Below are positions 27,044 to 35,674 of a DNA stretch of 64,000 nt, one piece after another (position 1 is the stretch's first letter; the number at the start of each line of letters is the position of its first letter). The stretch is from BOG-931 sp963781725. GTDB lineage: Bacteria; Pseudomonadota; Alphaproteobacteria; Rhizobiales; Xanthobacteraceae. Both the position numbers and the translations under genes were made by a program. Below the pieces are notes generated by a model. The model made no database searches. It was not told the DNA's origin and was given only the letters and a program-made list of their open reading frames with translations. The DNA is taken from assembly GCA_963781725.1 (NCBI GenBank), contig CAWAGV010000002.1:1674001-1738000 (forward strand). Direction: 5' to 3'.

Positions 27044-27988
27044 CTACGGGTTACGCAACTCCAAAAACGCCGCAATCGCGATCATGTCGCCCTGCGTCAG
27101 GTTGGCGACGGCAGGCTTCATGAAAGCGACGCCGACGCCGTTGCGCGCGCCCGACTGGATGTCGTTGAGTTGGCGGAAGATGTAAGTCGCGGTGCGGCCG
27201 GTGATGCCGGGCACTTCGCCGTTGCCGCGCAGGTCCGGTCCGTGACAGAGCGCGCAGGCAACGGTCTTGCCGCCGCCGCCACTCGCCAGCGCCTGACCCT
27301 TGGCGACGCTGCCCGATGGTACATAGTCGGTGAAGCCGGAATGCGGGTCGCGCAGTTTCGCTTCGGTGACGTCATTGGGCAGGTTGATGATGCGCTCGCC
27401 GATCGGCTCTTTTTCGTCGCCGGGCGACGCGAAGCGCATGCCGCCGGCGCCGACAAAGCTCTTCGGTACCGTGTCGGTCTCGACCAGCTTGTTGTAGCCC
27501 GCGGTGGGCTTCAGCTTGTTGTAATACTCCGAGGCGGCCTTGATCTCGTCGTCGGTCAGCACCTGCGCCATGGCGATCATCACGCCGGCGCGGGTGTTCG
27601 AGCGGATGCCGGTCTTGAATGCCTGCATCTGGCGGCGAACGTAAGCCGTCGGCAATCCGGCAAGGCTTGCCGATTCCGGATGGCCGTCGCCGGACGGCAG
27701 ATGGCACAGCGCGCAGGCGCGCCCGGCCGGTTTGGCGCCGCCATGGGCGACCACCTGCGGCATCGGCGGATGCTCGCTGGGAAACCAGTCCGGCGGATTG
27801 AACGCGTCGTCGACCTGCGCCTGGGTGTATTGCTTGTCGCTGCCGGGCACGGATTTCATCTCCGTGTTGTCCTGCTGTTGCGGCGGCGGCGTTTCCGGAT
27901 AGGCCCAATCGGGATTGTCGGCGGCAAAGGCGACGGCGGCCGCAGCCGACAGGGCCGCAGCGGCGGCCAAGCTTACAATGATTTTCAT
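27044..27988 (-). CDS. Di-haem cytochrome c, exported
   Basis: The 314-residue precursor has a signal peptide (MKIIVSLAAAAALSAAAA, cleavage near AFAADN) and two c-type haem sites, both CALCH, near residues 93 and 250, each at the head of a class I cytochrome domain (the second with GKTVACALCHGPDLRGNGEVPGITGR). It is probably a periplasmic electron carrier for a dehydrogenase. The ATG at 27988 has GGGGAGAA 6 bases upstream. An ATG at 28036 overlaps the thioesterase stop as ATGA and would add 16 residues; it is the alternative start. Confidence 0.9.
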   Translation of the reverse strand: MKIIVSLAAAAALSAAAAVAFAADNPDWAYPETPPPQQQDNTEMKSVPGSDKQYTQAQVDDAFNPPDWFPSEHPPMPQVVAHGGAKPAGRACALCHLPSGDGHPESASLAGLPTAYVRRQMQAFKTGIRSNTRAGVMIAMAQVLTDDEIKAASEYYNKLKPTAGYNKLVETDTVPKSFVGAGGMRFASPGDEKEPIGERIINLPNDVTEAKLRDPHSGFTDYVPSGSVAKGQALASGGGGKTVACALCHGPDLRGNGEVPGITGRTATYIFRQLNDIQSGARNGVGVAFMKPAVANLTQGDMIAIAAFLELRNP

Positions 27989-28032
27989 GGACGTTCTCCC
28001 CGTACCCAGTTTTCTACCCGATCTTTTCCCGA

Positions 28033-28455
28033 TCATGCCGGTTTTGGCGGCGCGGTGAAATAGGTACCGCGGCCGGTGGCGATCAGCTTGCCATCGGAGT
28101 CTATAATCTCGGCTTCGGCGGTCGTGAACTGCCCGCCGAAGCGGACAACCTTGCCGCGCGCGGTCAGGTCTCCCGGCATTGCGGCGCGATGATAATCGAC
28201 GCGCATGTCGATGGTCGGCACGCCGCGACCGGTCTTCCGCACCATCGCCCAGTCGGCGGCGAGATCGATCAAGGCGGCGAGAATGCCGCCGTGGGTATAG
28301 CGGCGCTCGGGATTAACCACCCATTCCTCGCGCCATTTCGCCTTGATCTCGATGGTGTCGTCGCCGACCGCGACCACGGTGAGGCCGAGCCATTGATGAA
28401 ACGGCGCGCGGATGATCAGCGCCTGTACTTGCTCGACGGTGAGATCGGCTGACAT
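28033..28455 (-). CDS. PaaI-family (hotdog) thioesterase
   Basis: The 140-residue hotdog-fold protein has RRYTHGGILAALIDLAADWA, the active-site helix with its preceding HGG, and VPTIDMRVDYHRAAMPGDLTARGKVVRFG, the usual second half. Such enzymes hydrolyse aryl- or acyl-CoA thioesters. It sits directly upstream of the cytochrome gene and two genes away from the acyl-CoA synthetase, which suggests, without proving, a shared role in acyl-CoA metabolism. Confidence 0.85.
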   Translation of the reverse strand: MSADLTVEQVQALIIRAPFHQWLGLTVVAVGDDTIEIKAKWREEWVVNPERRYTHGGILAALIDLAADWAMVRKTGRGVPTIDMRVDYHRAAMPGDLTARGKVVRFGGQFTTAEAEIIDSDGKLIATGRGTYFTAPPKPA

Positions 28456-28478
28456 TACGATGATCCCCCAATATCACT

Positions 28479-28600
28479 CGTCATGGCCGGGCATAGCCGT
28501 TCGAAGAACGGCGTCGCTTGCTCGCCTGTGTCCCGGCCATCTCGCTTATGCGGGCAGTGCCCCGTGAAACGAGATGCCCGGCACAAGGCCGGGCATGACG
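28479..28600. repeat. Dispersed palindromic repeat, CGTTCGAAGAACGG family (copy 2)
   Basis: The element begins CGTCATGGCCGGGCATAGCC and ends GCCGGGCATGACG, an inverted pair, with the CCGTTCGAAGAACGG core shared with 16315-16383. It occupies nearly all of the 150 bp between the thioesterase start and the alcohol dehydrogenase stop. Confidence 0.8.
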
Positions 28601-28606
28601 CAGTGC

Positions 28607-29623
28607 TCACGGCGTCACCACGACTTTGCCGATCACTTCACGGTCCTCGATCAGCCGCAGGCCCTCGCGCGCCTGTTCCAGCGGCAGCACCTTGTCGATC
28701 ACCGGCTTGATCTTGCCGTCGCTGATCAAATCCATCAGCGCCGACAGATTGTCGTCATAGAAGCTGTTGGAGCCGATGACCTGCAGCTCGAAGCTCCAGA
28801 TGTAGCGCAGGTCTTCCTTCGGGTCATATCCCGCGGTGGCGCCGCAGACCAGAAGCTTGCCGCCGCGCTTGAGGCAGCGCAGCGACGGCACCCAGGTGTC
28901 GCCGCCGGTGAAGTTGATCACCACATCGACGCCGCCCTCATGGCTGCGGCGCTGCGGCTTGCCGTATTTCTCGACCGCCCATTTCGACCAGTCGGTTTTG
29001 GTGTAATCGACCACTTCGTCGGCGCCCATCGCCTTGAGCCGCGCCAGCTTGGATTCGCTGGATGCGCAGGCGATCACTTCGGCGCCGAGCATCTTGCCGA
29101 GCAGCACGCAGCCGGTGCCGACACCGCCGGATGCGCCGAGCACCAGCACGCGGTCGCCAGCCTTGATGGTGTTGTGCGTGATCATCATGCGATGCGCGGT
29201 GCCGTAGGCGACCGGCAGCGAGGCGGCGTCCTCGAAACTCACGCCGGCGGGCATTTTAATGAGCTGCTCGGCGGCGACGGCGCAATACTCGCCCATGCCG
29301 CCGTCGAGCATTTCGCCCATCAGGCCTTTCTTCTTGTTCAGCGGATTGACCAGCACGCGGTCGCCGGGCTTCCAGCCGGTGACGCCCGGGCCGATCTCGG
29401 CGATCTCGCCGGCCATGTCGAGGCCGATGATGACCGGCAGCGGCACCTTGATGCCCGGCATGCCGCGCACGGTGAACACGTCGTGATAATTGAACGAAGA
29501 GGCGCGGACGCGGATGACGACGTGGCCTTCGGCGGCCTGCGGCCGCGGATAATCGGTGACCACCTGAAGCTCATCGAGCGTGCCGTGCTTGCGCAGCACG
29601 AGCGCTTTCATCGTCTGGCTCAA
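28607..29623 (-). CDS. Zinc-binding-type alcohol dehydrogenase / quinone oxidoreductase (MDR family)
   Basis: The 338-residue protein shows the MDR catalytic domain start (FNYHDVFTVRGMPGIKVPLPVIIGLDMAGEI), the NAD(P)-binding VLVLGASGGVGTGCVLLGKMLGAEVIACASS near residue 155 and GGKLLVCGATAGYD near 255. The Cys expected as first zinc ligand is replaced in SSFNYHD, and the structural Cys cluster is missing, so it is more likely a zinc-free quinone-oxidoreductase type than a classic ADH. Substrate unknown. MKALVL at 29611 is an alternative start. Confidence 0.82.
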   Translation of the reverse strand: MSQTMKALVLRKHGTLDELQVVTDYPRPQAAEGHVVIRVRASSFNYHDVFTVRGMPGIKVPLPVIIGLDMAGEIAEIGPGVTGWKPGDRVLVNPLNKKKGLMGEMLDGGMGEYCAVAAEQLIKMPAGVSFEDAASLPVAYGTAHRMMITHNTIKAGDRVLVLGASGGVGTGCVLLGKMLGAEVIACASSESKLARLKAMGADEVVDYTKTDWSKWAVEKYGKPQRRSHEGGVDVVINFTGGDTWVPSLRCLKRGGKLLVCGATAGYDPKEDLRYIWSFELQVIGSNSFYDDNLSALMDLISDGKIKPVIDKVLPLEQAREGLRLIEDREVIGKVVVTP

Positions 29624-29637
29624 AGCGGCAAATCCTT

Positions 29638-30234
29638 TTACTCGCCGATCTCAAGCACCCGGTTGACGTGTGTCGCGATGCGCTCGCGCTCGACGCCATA
29701 GACGTGGATGGAGATCGCAGGTCTCGTGCCGGCATTTCCGAGCCTGTGAATCTGGTCAAAACCTGCGCCGGCAAAGCAACTATATCCGGCATTGCGCACC
29801 GCGGTGCAAATGGCTTTGGCCCGCAGGCCGGATGCATCGGGCGCATAACCGGTCTCGTGCAAGGGACCGTCATAAACCGCGTAGGCGCACCAGGTATCGT
29901 GGGCGTGCGGCGGGCTGAACTGTCCCGGGCCCCAGACGATGGCCAGTATGGTGAAACGGCCGAACGGATCGCTGTAGAGAACGTGGCGGGCGTAGCACTT
30001 CTTTCGTGGTGCGCGGTGCTTCGCCTCCAGCAGGTGCGGATCGGCAACTGCGCGTTCCAGAGCGGCGCGAATGCGCGAGGCCGCTTCGGACTGCATGGCT
30101 GTCCCGGCATCGCAAGCCAGGCTGATATCCACGGCCAAAGCACCAAGACTGCCTGCACCAAGACTGCCTGCACCAAGACTCCCGGTGCGGTGCGACTGGA
30201 GATTGTCGGCGATGAGCGGTTGCTGACGCGCCAT
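29638..30234 (-). CDS. Cysteine dioxygenase-like cupin
   Basis: The 198-residue product contains the cupin iron motif FSPPHAHDTWCAYAVYDGPLHETGY (two His and a later Glu position) and GAGFDQIHRLGN supplying the third His, as in cysteine / 3-mercaptopropionate dioxygenases, which oxidise thiols to sulfinates. Near the N-terminus GSLGA is repeated three times, encoded by a 15-bp tandem repeat at 30140-30184. The start at 30234 is preferred over 30291 because a promoter (TTGACT-N17-TACAAA) overlaps the longer N-terminus and GAGG lies 7 bases upstream. Confidence 0.8.
   Translation of the reverse strand: MARQQPLIADNLQSHRTGSLGAGSLGAGSLGALAVDISLACDAGTAMQSEAASRIRAALERAVADPHLLEAKHRAPRKKCYARHVLYSDPFGRFTILAIVWGPGQFSPPHAHDTWCAYAVYDGPLHETGYAPDASGLRAKAICTAVRNAGYSCFAGAGFDQIHRLGNAGTRPAISIHVYGVERERIATHVNRVLEIGE
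30140..30184. repeat. 15-bp tandem repeat, three units, inside the cupin gene
   Basis: Units GCACCAAGACTGCCT at 30140-30154 and 30155-30169 are identical; the third (30170-30184) differs only in its last bases. Translated on the minus strand they give GSLGA three times. Copy number could vary without breaking the frame. Confidence 0.9.
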
Positions 30235-30276
30235 GAGACGGCCTCGCCATAGAATGTTTCGGCTGTTTATTTTTGC

Positions 30277-30305
30277 TTTGTAGTTCACCATCCTAATTAA
30301 GTCAA
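30277..30305 (-). promoter_or_regulatory. Candidate sigma-70 promoter of the cupin gene
   Basis: On the minus strand TTGACT (30305-30300) and TACAAA (30282-30277) are 17 bp apart in an AT-rich stretch. Initiation near 30270 gives a 36-nt leader to the ATG at 30234. Confidence 0.5.
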
Positions 30306-30413
30306 TAATATTGGCATAAAGATATCGTGCAAGACCATAATTTTAGAAGGAACCACCTGTCGGGTCGGCCAAATCGCGCCGGTTGCCGTCCAAACCTGCT
30401 AGAGTCGGGGTTC

Positions 30414-31460
30414 ATGCCGGGCGACGATGCGATGCGGGACAGCCAGCAACGGCTGCAGGGTGGGCGGCTGTACGCCGTCGAATATCTGCGCGGCATGGCC
30501 GCCTTCGCGGTGATGTGGTTTCACTTCACCTATCGCCTGCCGGACGGCGTGCTGCGGACCTCGGGGCTTTACGGCTATCTCGGCGTCCACGCTTTCTTCG
30601 TCATCTCCGGCTTCATCATTCCGTACGCGATGGATCAGCGCGATTACCGGCTGGGCCGCGACAGCCTGAGTTTCATCGCGCGGCGGATCGTGCGGCTGGA
30701 GCCGCCATATCTGATCTCGGTGCTGCTGATCCTGATCGTGCCGTCCATCGCCGGGCTGACGCCATGGTTCGACGGCACGATGACGCCGCACGATGTTTAT
30801 CGCGCCGCGCTGCATTTCCTTTACCTCGTGCCATGGGCCGGCGAGGACTGGTTCAGCGCGGTGTACTGGAGCCTCGCGATCGAGTTCCAGTATTACTTTT
30901 TGATCCTCGCCGCCGCGCCGCTGCTGCTTTACCGCAACACCCTGTGGCCGCAGCGTGCGTTTCTGTTGGCCGCGGCGCTGGTGTCGTGTCTGGGCAACGA
31001 AACGCGCCTCGTCTTCATCTATCTGCCGGTGTTCGGCTTCGGCTTTGTGCAATTTCTGTTCGTGCGCCGCGGCATGGCGCTGGGAGAGTGCCTGGCGTGG
31101 ATGGCGCTGTTCGGCGCCGTGACGTTGCGCCAGGACGAACCGTGGGTGATCGGCGCGGTAATCGCGGTGGCCGTGCTGAACGCGCCATGGCCGGCGCGCT
31201 GCCCGCCGCTGCTGTTTCTCGGCACGATTTCCTATTCGCTCTATCTGCTGCACGGCGTGATCGGCTTTTGCGTTGACGAGGTGTTGAGCCGTGTCGGCGG
31301 CGTTTTGCCCGAGCTGGAGCTCGTCATCCAGATTGCGGCAACGCTGTTGCTCGCCACCGTGTTCTGGGCGCTGGTCGAGCGGCTGTCGCAGAAAATAAGC
31401 CATGCGGCATCGCGGCCGAGGTCTGCGTCGCCTGCGCCGGAGCAGGCCACCGCGGCCTGA
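30414..31460 (+). CDS. Acyltransferase family 3 (OafA-type) membrane protein
   Basis: The 348-residue product has about ten hydrophobic helices and the family-3 hallmarks: GRLYAVEYLRGMAAFAVMWFHFTYR with the conserved His, GYLGVHAFFVISGFII, an Arg-rich loop (FIARRIVRLEPPYL) and a late ISYSLYLLHGVIG. These enzymes O-acetylate or otherwise acylate surface sugars. The ATG at 30414 is preferred; an upstream frame to 30327 reads through AT-rich promoter sequence. The target polysaccharide is unknown. Confidence 0.9.
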   Translation: MPGDDAMRDSQQRLQGGRLYAVEYLRGMAAFAVMWFHFTYRLPDGVLRTSGLYGYLGVHAFFVISGFIIPYAMDQRDYRLGRDSLSFIARRIVRLEPPYLISVLLILIVPSIAGLTPWFDGTMTPHDVYRAALHFLYLVPWAGEDWFSAVYWSLAIEFQYYFLILAAAPLLLYRNTLWPQRAFLLAAALVSCLGNETRLVFIYLPVFGFGFVQFLFVRRGMALGECLAWMALFGAVTLRQDEPWVIGAVIAVAVLNAPWPARCPPLLFLGTISYSLYLLHGVIGFCVDEVLSRVGGVLPELELVIQIAATLLLATVFWALVERLSQKISHAASRPRSASPAPEQATAA

Positions 31461-31528
31461 TTGCACTTGCGCACCGGCCTCTTTAGCTTAAGCGCCGATC
31501 CAGAAAGTCACCGGAAGGTCCCTTGGTA

Positions 31529-33121
31529 ATGCAGGAAAATTTCCGCCAGTTTCTCGACCGCTTGCGCCAGAACGGCGAGCTTGTGGATCTGCATCAGCCG
31601 GTCGATATCCGCCACGTCGCGACGCTGGTCGATCAGGCCAAGACCGCGCTGTTTTTCCATAACATCATCGGCTACCGGATGCCGATGGTGTCGGGCATCA
31701 TCCGCTCGCGCGAGCGCGCCACCATGGCGCTGGGCTGCGAAAAGTTTTCCGAGCTGGAGCAGAAGCTGGCCGCCGGCATCGCCAAGCCGATCCCGCCGAA
31801 ATACGTGAAGACCTCGCCGACGCGCGAAGTGACCATGGTCGGCGACGAGGTCGATCTCTACAAGTTGCCGATTCCGATGTCGTCGATCTACGACGGCGGC
31901 CCGATGATCACCGCGGGCGTCGTCATCGCCCGCGATCCGGAGCTCGGCGTCAATTCCGGCATCTACCGCTTCATCGTCAAGGAAAAGGCGCTGACCGGCA
32001 TCGATCTGGTCACGCCGAACAACATGCGGCTGTTCGTGCAGCGCGCGCTGGAGCGAAAAGAGCCGCTGCCGATCTCGATCTCGATCGGCACCCATCCGAT
32101 CGAAATCACCGGCTCCGGCTATCGCGCGCCGCTCGGCGTCGACGAGATGGCGATCGCCGGCGGCATTCGCGGCGAGGCGGTGCAACTGGCGCCGTGCCAG
32201 ACCGTCGATGTTCCTTACATCGCCGATGCCGAGATCGTGCTGGAAGCCGAAGTGCTGCCGACCGGCTGGACTTTCCCGGAAGGCCGGTTCGGCGAATTCA
32301 CCCGGCTGATGGGCGGGCTGCACTGGAATCCGCTGGTGCGCATCAAGGCGATCTCGATGCGCAAGGACGCGGTTTATTACAACCTGCACATGCCGTGGGA
32401 GAACACCTGGCTCGCCGCGCCGACGCGCTATACCGCGATCCGCACCGCGCTGCGCACCGCGAACGTGCAGGTTAAGGACATCAACGTCACGCTCGGCGGC
32501 TGCGCGTTCTGGCACGCGGTGATCTCGATCAAGAAAGGCGCCGGCGAAGGCAAGAACGCGCTGCTGGCGGCGCTCTCGGTGATGGACCTCAAGCACGTCG
32601 TCGTGGTCGATGACGACATCGACATCAACGATCCGACCGACGTGGAGTGGGCGATCGCCACCCGCGTGCAGGGCGACAAGGACGTCATCATCGTGCCGGG
32701 GGCGCGGGCGAAGCCGCTCGATCCGAGCCTGCTGCAAGGCGCCGGCGTGGTGCCGATCGGCACCAAGGTCGGCGTCGACGCGACGATCCCCGAAGGCATT
32801 CCGCTCGAGCACTACGAGCGCATCACTTACGCCTACGCCGACACGGCGAAGATCGACGATTACGTCGGCGGCAAGAAGGACGCGATCGGCGAAAGCGGCG
32901 ATGACAAGGCGATCGCGGCGCTGGCGGCGCAGATCCTCGACGTCATCGCGCAGAAGCCGCTCTACTTCACCGACGTCGCGGAAAAATTCGCCCGCTACGA
33001 CTTCAATACGGTTGCGCGCGCTATCGGCCATCTGCACGCGACGGAGAAGCTCTGGCAGGACTCGCGCGGGCGGCTGTGCGTACGCGGCTCCGCGTTCGCG
33101 GCCACGCCGCCGAAAAAATAA
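31529..33121 (+). CDS. UbiD-family prenylated-FMN decarboxylase
   Basis: The 530-residue product follows UbiD throughout: NSGIYRFIVKEKAL (prFMN and metal site, with Asn and Arg ligands), ISISIGTHP, the catalytic Glu-Arg-Glu region in FPEGRFGEFTRLMGG, and the late KHVVVVDDDIDINDPTDVEWAIATR. Such enzymes (de)carboxylate aromatic or alpha,beta-unsaturated acids with prFMN, which a UbiX partner makes; no ubiX is in the window. The ATG at 31529 is preceded by GGAAGG; a TTG two codons earlier is possible. A solute receptor gene follows 34 bp downstream. Confidence 0.92.
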   Translation: MQENFRQFLDRLRQNGELVDLHQPVDIRHVATLVDQAKTALFFHNIIGYRMPMVSGIIRSRERATMALGCEKFSELEQKLAAGIAKPIPPKYVKTSPTREVTMVGDEVDLYKLPIPMSSIYDGGPMITAGVVIARDPELGVNSGIYRFIVKEKALTGIDLVTPNNMRLFVQRALERKEPLPISISIGTHPIEITGSGYRAPLGVDEMAIAGGIRGEAVQLAPCQTVDVPYIADAEIVLEAEVLPTGWTFPEGRFGEFTRLMGGLHWNPLVRIKAISMRKDAVYYNLHMPWENTWLAAPTRYTAIRTALRTANVQVKDINVTLGGCAFWHAVISIKKGAGEGKNALLAALSVMDLKHVVVVDDDIDINDPTDVEWAIATRVQGDKDVIIVPGARAKPLDPSLLQGAGVVPIGTKVGVDATIPEGIPLEHYERITYAYADTAKIDDYVGGKKDAIGESGDDKAIAALAAQILDVIAQKPLYFTDVAEKFARYDFNTVARAIGHLHATEKLWQDSRGRLCVRGSAFAATPPKK

Positions 33122-33155
33122 CGCCCGCGTTTTCGAGGCGATGGAGGAAGCGGCC

Positions 33156-34160
33156 ATGAGTCCGGCGATGAGCCCGGTGAGATGCGCGACTAAGTCGCGC
33201 TGGGCCCGTATCCTTCTTGCCGCTGCGCTCGCGGCGCTAGCCGCTCCGCAAGCACGGTCCGCCGACAACTATCCGACCCGGCCGATCCGCCTCATCGTCG
33301 GGTTCGGCGCCGGCGGTCCGACCGATATTCCGGCCCGCTTCATCGCCGACAGGCTTGGTACCGCGCTTGGTCAGCCTGTCGTGGTCGAGAACAAGCCGGC
33401 CGCCGGCGGCATCGTCGCCACGCGCGACGTGCTGGCGCAACCGCGCGACGGCTACACGCTGTTGCTGTGCACGCATTTCGACGCGACCAATACGGCCGTC
33501 TATCGCAACGCCGGCTACAAGCTCAGCGACATCGCGCCGGTCTCGCTGATCGTCAAATATTATTACGGCCTGGCGGTGGCGAACGCGATTCCGGCGGACG
33601 ACCTGACCTCGTTCATCGCCTACGCCAAAGCCCATCCCGGCGAAGTCACCTATGCGACGGTCGGCTCCGGCTCGGCGCAGGAAATCATCAGCCTGCAAAT
33701 GCAGAAGCTGACCGGGATCACCATGAACCGGATTCCGTTTCGCGGCGGCGTCGGCGTGGTGCAGGAGCTGGTCGCCGGGCGCGTCGATATGTACCCGTCG
33801 CCGACGCTGGCCGTGATCTCGCAGTATCAGGCCAAGCAGTTGAAGATCATCGCCGCGACCAGTCCGGAGCGGCTGAAGAACCTGCCCGAAGTGCCGACCA
33901 TGAAAGAGAAGGGTTTCGATTTCGTCCGCTTCGGCTGGCTCGGCGTCTGCGCAGGCTCCGGCACGCCGGAGCCGATCGTCAAAACGCTCAACGAACATAT
34001 TGTCTCGATCGTCGGTTCCCCGGAGTTTCATGCCCTGATCGAAAACGCCGGCTCCATTGCCGAGTCGTCGACGCCGCAAGGGTTCGACGCGATCATCAAA
34101 AAGACACTGGACGACGTGGTGCCGACCGTTCAAGAGTTCGGCCTGCAAGTGGATCAATGA
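33156..34160 (+). CDS. Bug/TctC-family tripartite tricarboxylate transporter solute receptor
   Basis: The 334-residue precursor has a signal peptide (hydrophobic LLAAALAALAA at about 21-31, cleavage near ARSAD) and the Bug pattern: YPTRPIRLIVGFGAGGPTDIPARFIADRL, VVVENKPAAGGIVATRDVL and the GAP-like loop YATVGSGSAQEIISLQM. These receptors bind carboxylates. No tctA or tctB membrane genes adjoin it. The start at 33156 is set by GGAGGAAG 7 bases upstream. Its position 34 bp after ubiD suggests a shared substrate. Confidence 0.9.
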   Translation: MSPAMSPVRCATKSRWARILLAAALAALAAPQARSADNYPTRPIRLIVGFGAGGPTDIPARFIADRLGTALGQPVVVENKPAAGGIVATRDVLAQPRDGYTLLLCTHFDATNTAVYRNAGYKLSDIAPVSLIVKYYYGLAVANAIPADDLTSFIAYAKAHPGEVTYATVGSGSAQEIISLQMQKLTGITMNRIPFRGGVGVVQELVAGRVDMYPSPTLAVISQYQAKQLKIIAATSPERLKNLPEVPTMKEKGFDFVRFGWLGVCAGSGTPEPIVKTLNEHIVSIVGSPEFHALIENAGSIAESSTPQGFDAIIKKTLDDVVPTVQEFGLQVDQ

Positions 34161-34265
34161 CTGCAAAATAAGCGCGGCGCGACACGCGGTAGAACCGCCC
34201 GCCCGGGCGTGATATCTGCAGACCGCGCCAGAGTTACCCGAGGAAATCCCAACAGGAGAGCAGGA

Positions 34266-35507
34266 ATGGCCGCCACGGACGCAAGCCCCGTCACCAAGGG
34301 CTATCAACCCGTTACCTGGAATTTCAAGCTCTTGGCGCACGACATGCTCGGCGGCTTCGGCGGCATGGGCGAGGGCATGTCGGTGCAGATCGCGCCGGAC
34401 GGCCGGCGCATCATCTGGCTGGCGCACGAGAGCGCGCCGAAGAATTTCACCGCGGTCGACGTGTCCGATCCGCGCAAGCCGAAAGTGGTGTGCCAGACCG
34501 ATCTGCCGCACGCCAACATGCGCTCCAATTCGCTGGAAACCTGCGGCAACCTGATGGCGGTGGCCTATCAGACCTCGAAGAAGGATTTGCAGCCGGCCGG
34601 CTTCGAGATGTTCGATATTTCCAAGCCGGAAAATCCGAAATCGATCGGGTTCTTCGATTGCTCCGGTCCGCATTCGCGCGGCGTGCACCAGCTCTGGTTC
34701 TGCGACGGCGAATATGTGCACTGCGCGTCGGGCTCGCGCGATTTCACGCCGACCCATCCGCAGGACGACCAGTTCTACCGCTGCGTCGACGTGCGCAATC
34801 CGTCGAAGCCGGTCGAAGTCGGCCGCTGGTGGATGCCCGGCACGCGGCAGGGCGACAACGTCATGCCGCCGGCGCGCCATCCGATCGACAAGGGCTTCCG
34901 CGCCCACAACTGCAACGTCTATCCGCAGCGGCCGGACCGCTGCTACCTCGCCTATATCGACGGCGGCATGTTCGTGCTCGACATCTCCGACAAGGCGAAC
35001 CCGAAGAAAATTTCGAGCTGGACCAACTCGCCGCCCTATACCGGCTTCATGCACACCATTGTGCCGCTGTTCGATCGCGGCCTGATGCTGGTGACCGACG
35101 AGTTGACCGAGAACAACGCCAAGGACTGGCCGAAGCTGATCTGGGTGCTGGACTCCCGCGACGAGAACAATCTGGTGTCGATCGCCACCTGTCCGCTGCC
35201 GGATCACAAGATCTATGCCGAGGCCGGCCGGTTCGGCGCCCACAACATCCATGAGAACGTGCCGCTGCCGACCTCGTGGCAGAACGACCAGATCGTGCTC
35301 GGCACCTTCTTCAACGGCGGGCTTCGCGCCTATGACATCTCCAATCCGTACCAGCCGAAGGAAGTCGGCGTCTTCCTGCCGCCGGCGCCTCCCGGCGCGC
35401 CGACCGGCACGATCCAGATGAACGACGTGTTCGTCGACGAACGGCAGATCGTCTACGCCGTCGATCGTCACGTCGGCGGCCTCTACATCCTCGAGATGGA
35501 TTTCTGA
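34266..35507 (+). CDS. LVIVD-repeat beta-propeller protein
   Basis: The 413-residue product has at least five blade-like repeats of the form xxDxSxPxxPxxxG: AVDVSDPRKPKVV, MFDISKPENPKSIG, CVDVRNPSKPVEVG, VLDISDKANPKKIS and AYDISNPYQPKEVG. This matches LVIVD-repeat proteins, presumed beta-propellers of unknown function that often accompany catabolic genes. No signal peptide is evident, so it should be cytoplasmic. AGGA lies just upstream of the ATG. The stop codon is followed within 8 bp by the repeat at 35515. Confidence 0.8.
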   Translation: MAATDASPVTKGYQPVTWNFKLLAHDMLGGFGGMGEGMSVQIAPDGRRIIWLAHESAPKNFTAVDVSDPRKPKVVCQTDLPHANMRSNSLETCGNLMAVAYQTSKKDLQPAGFEMFDISKPENPKSIGFFDCSGPHSRGVHQLWFCDGEYVHCASGSRDFTPTHPQDDQFYRCVDVRNPSKPVEVGRWWMPGTRQGDNVMPPARHPIDKGFRAHNCNVYPQRPDRCYLAYIDGGMFVLDISDKANPKKISSWTNSPPYTGFMHTIVPLFDRGLMLVTDELTENNAKDWPKLIWVLDSRDENNLVSIATCPLPDHKIYAEAGRFGAHNIHENVPLPTSWQNDQIVLGTFFNGGLRAYDISNPYQPKEVGVFLPPAPPGAPTGTIQMNDVFVDERQIVYAVDRHVGGLYILEMDF

Positions 35508-35514
35508 TAGTATT

Positions 35515-35657
35515 CCGTCATCCTGAGGTGCGAGCCATGAGCGCGTTCACGCGCGTCTTTGACGCGCTATGGCGAGCCTCGAAGGATGCCGGCCACGGCG
35601 CCTCGGCTGTCGCCCTTCGAGGCTCGGCGCTGCGCGCCGAGCACCTCAGGGTGACGG
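35515..35657. repeat. Inverted repeat CCGTCATCCTGAGG (copy 2)
   Basis: The ends CCGTCATCCTGAGG and CCTCAGGGTGACGG are inverted with one mismatch, and inner CCTCGAAGG / CCTTCGAGG half-sites match the copy at 25306-25404. It fills the gap between the LVIVD gene and the CobW gene. Confidence 0.85.
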
Positions 35658-35674
35658 TCCAGGGTTGGTGAACG

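Noticed and set aside
26917..27075. N-terminal extension of the acyl-CoA synthetase
   Set aside because: The extra residues (FPRKRESS ... PASAGTSG) are the translation of a dispersed palindromic repeat, a frequent annotation artefact.
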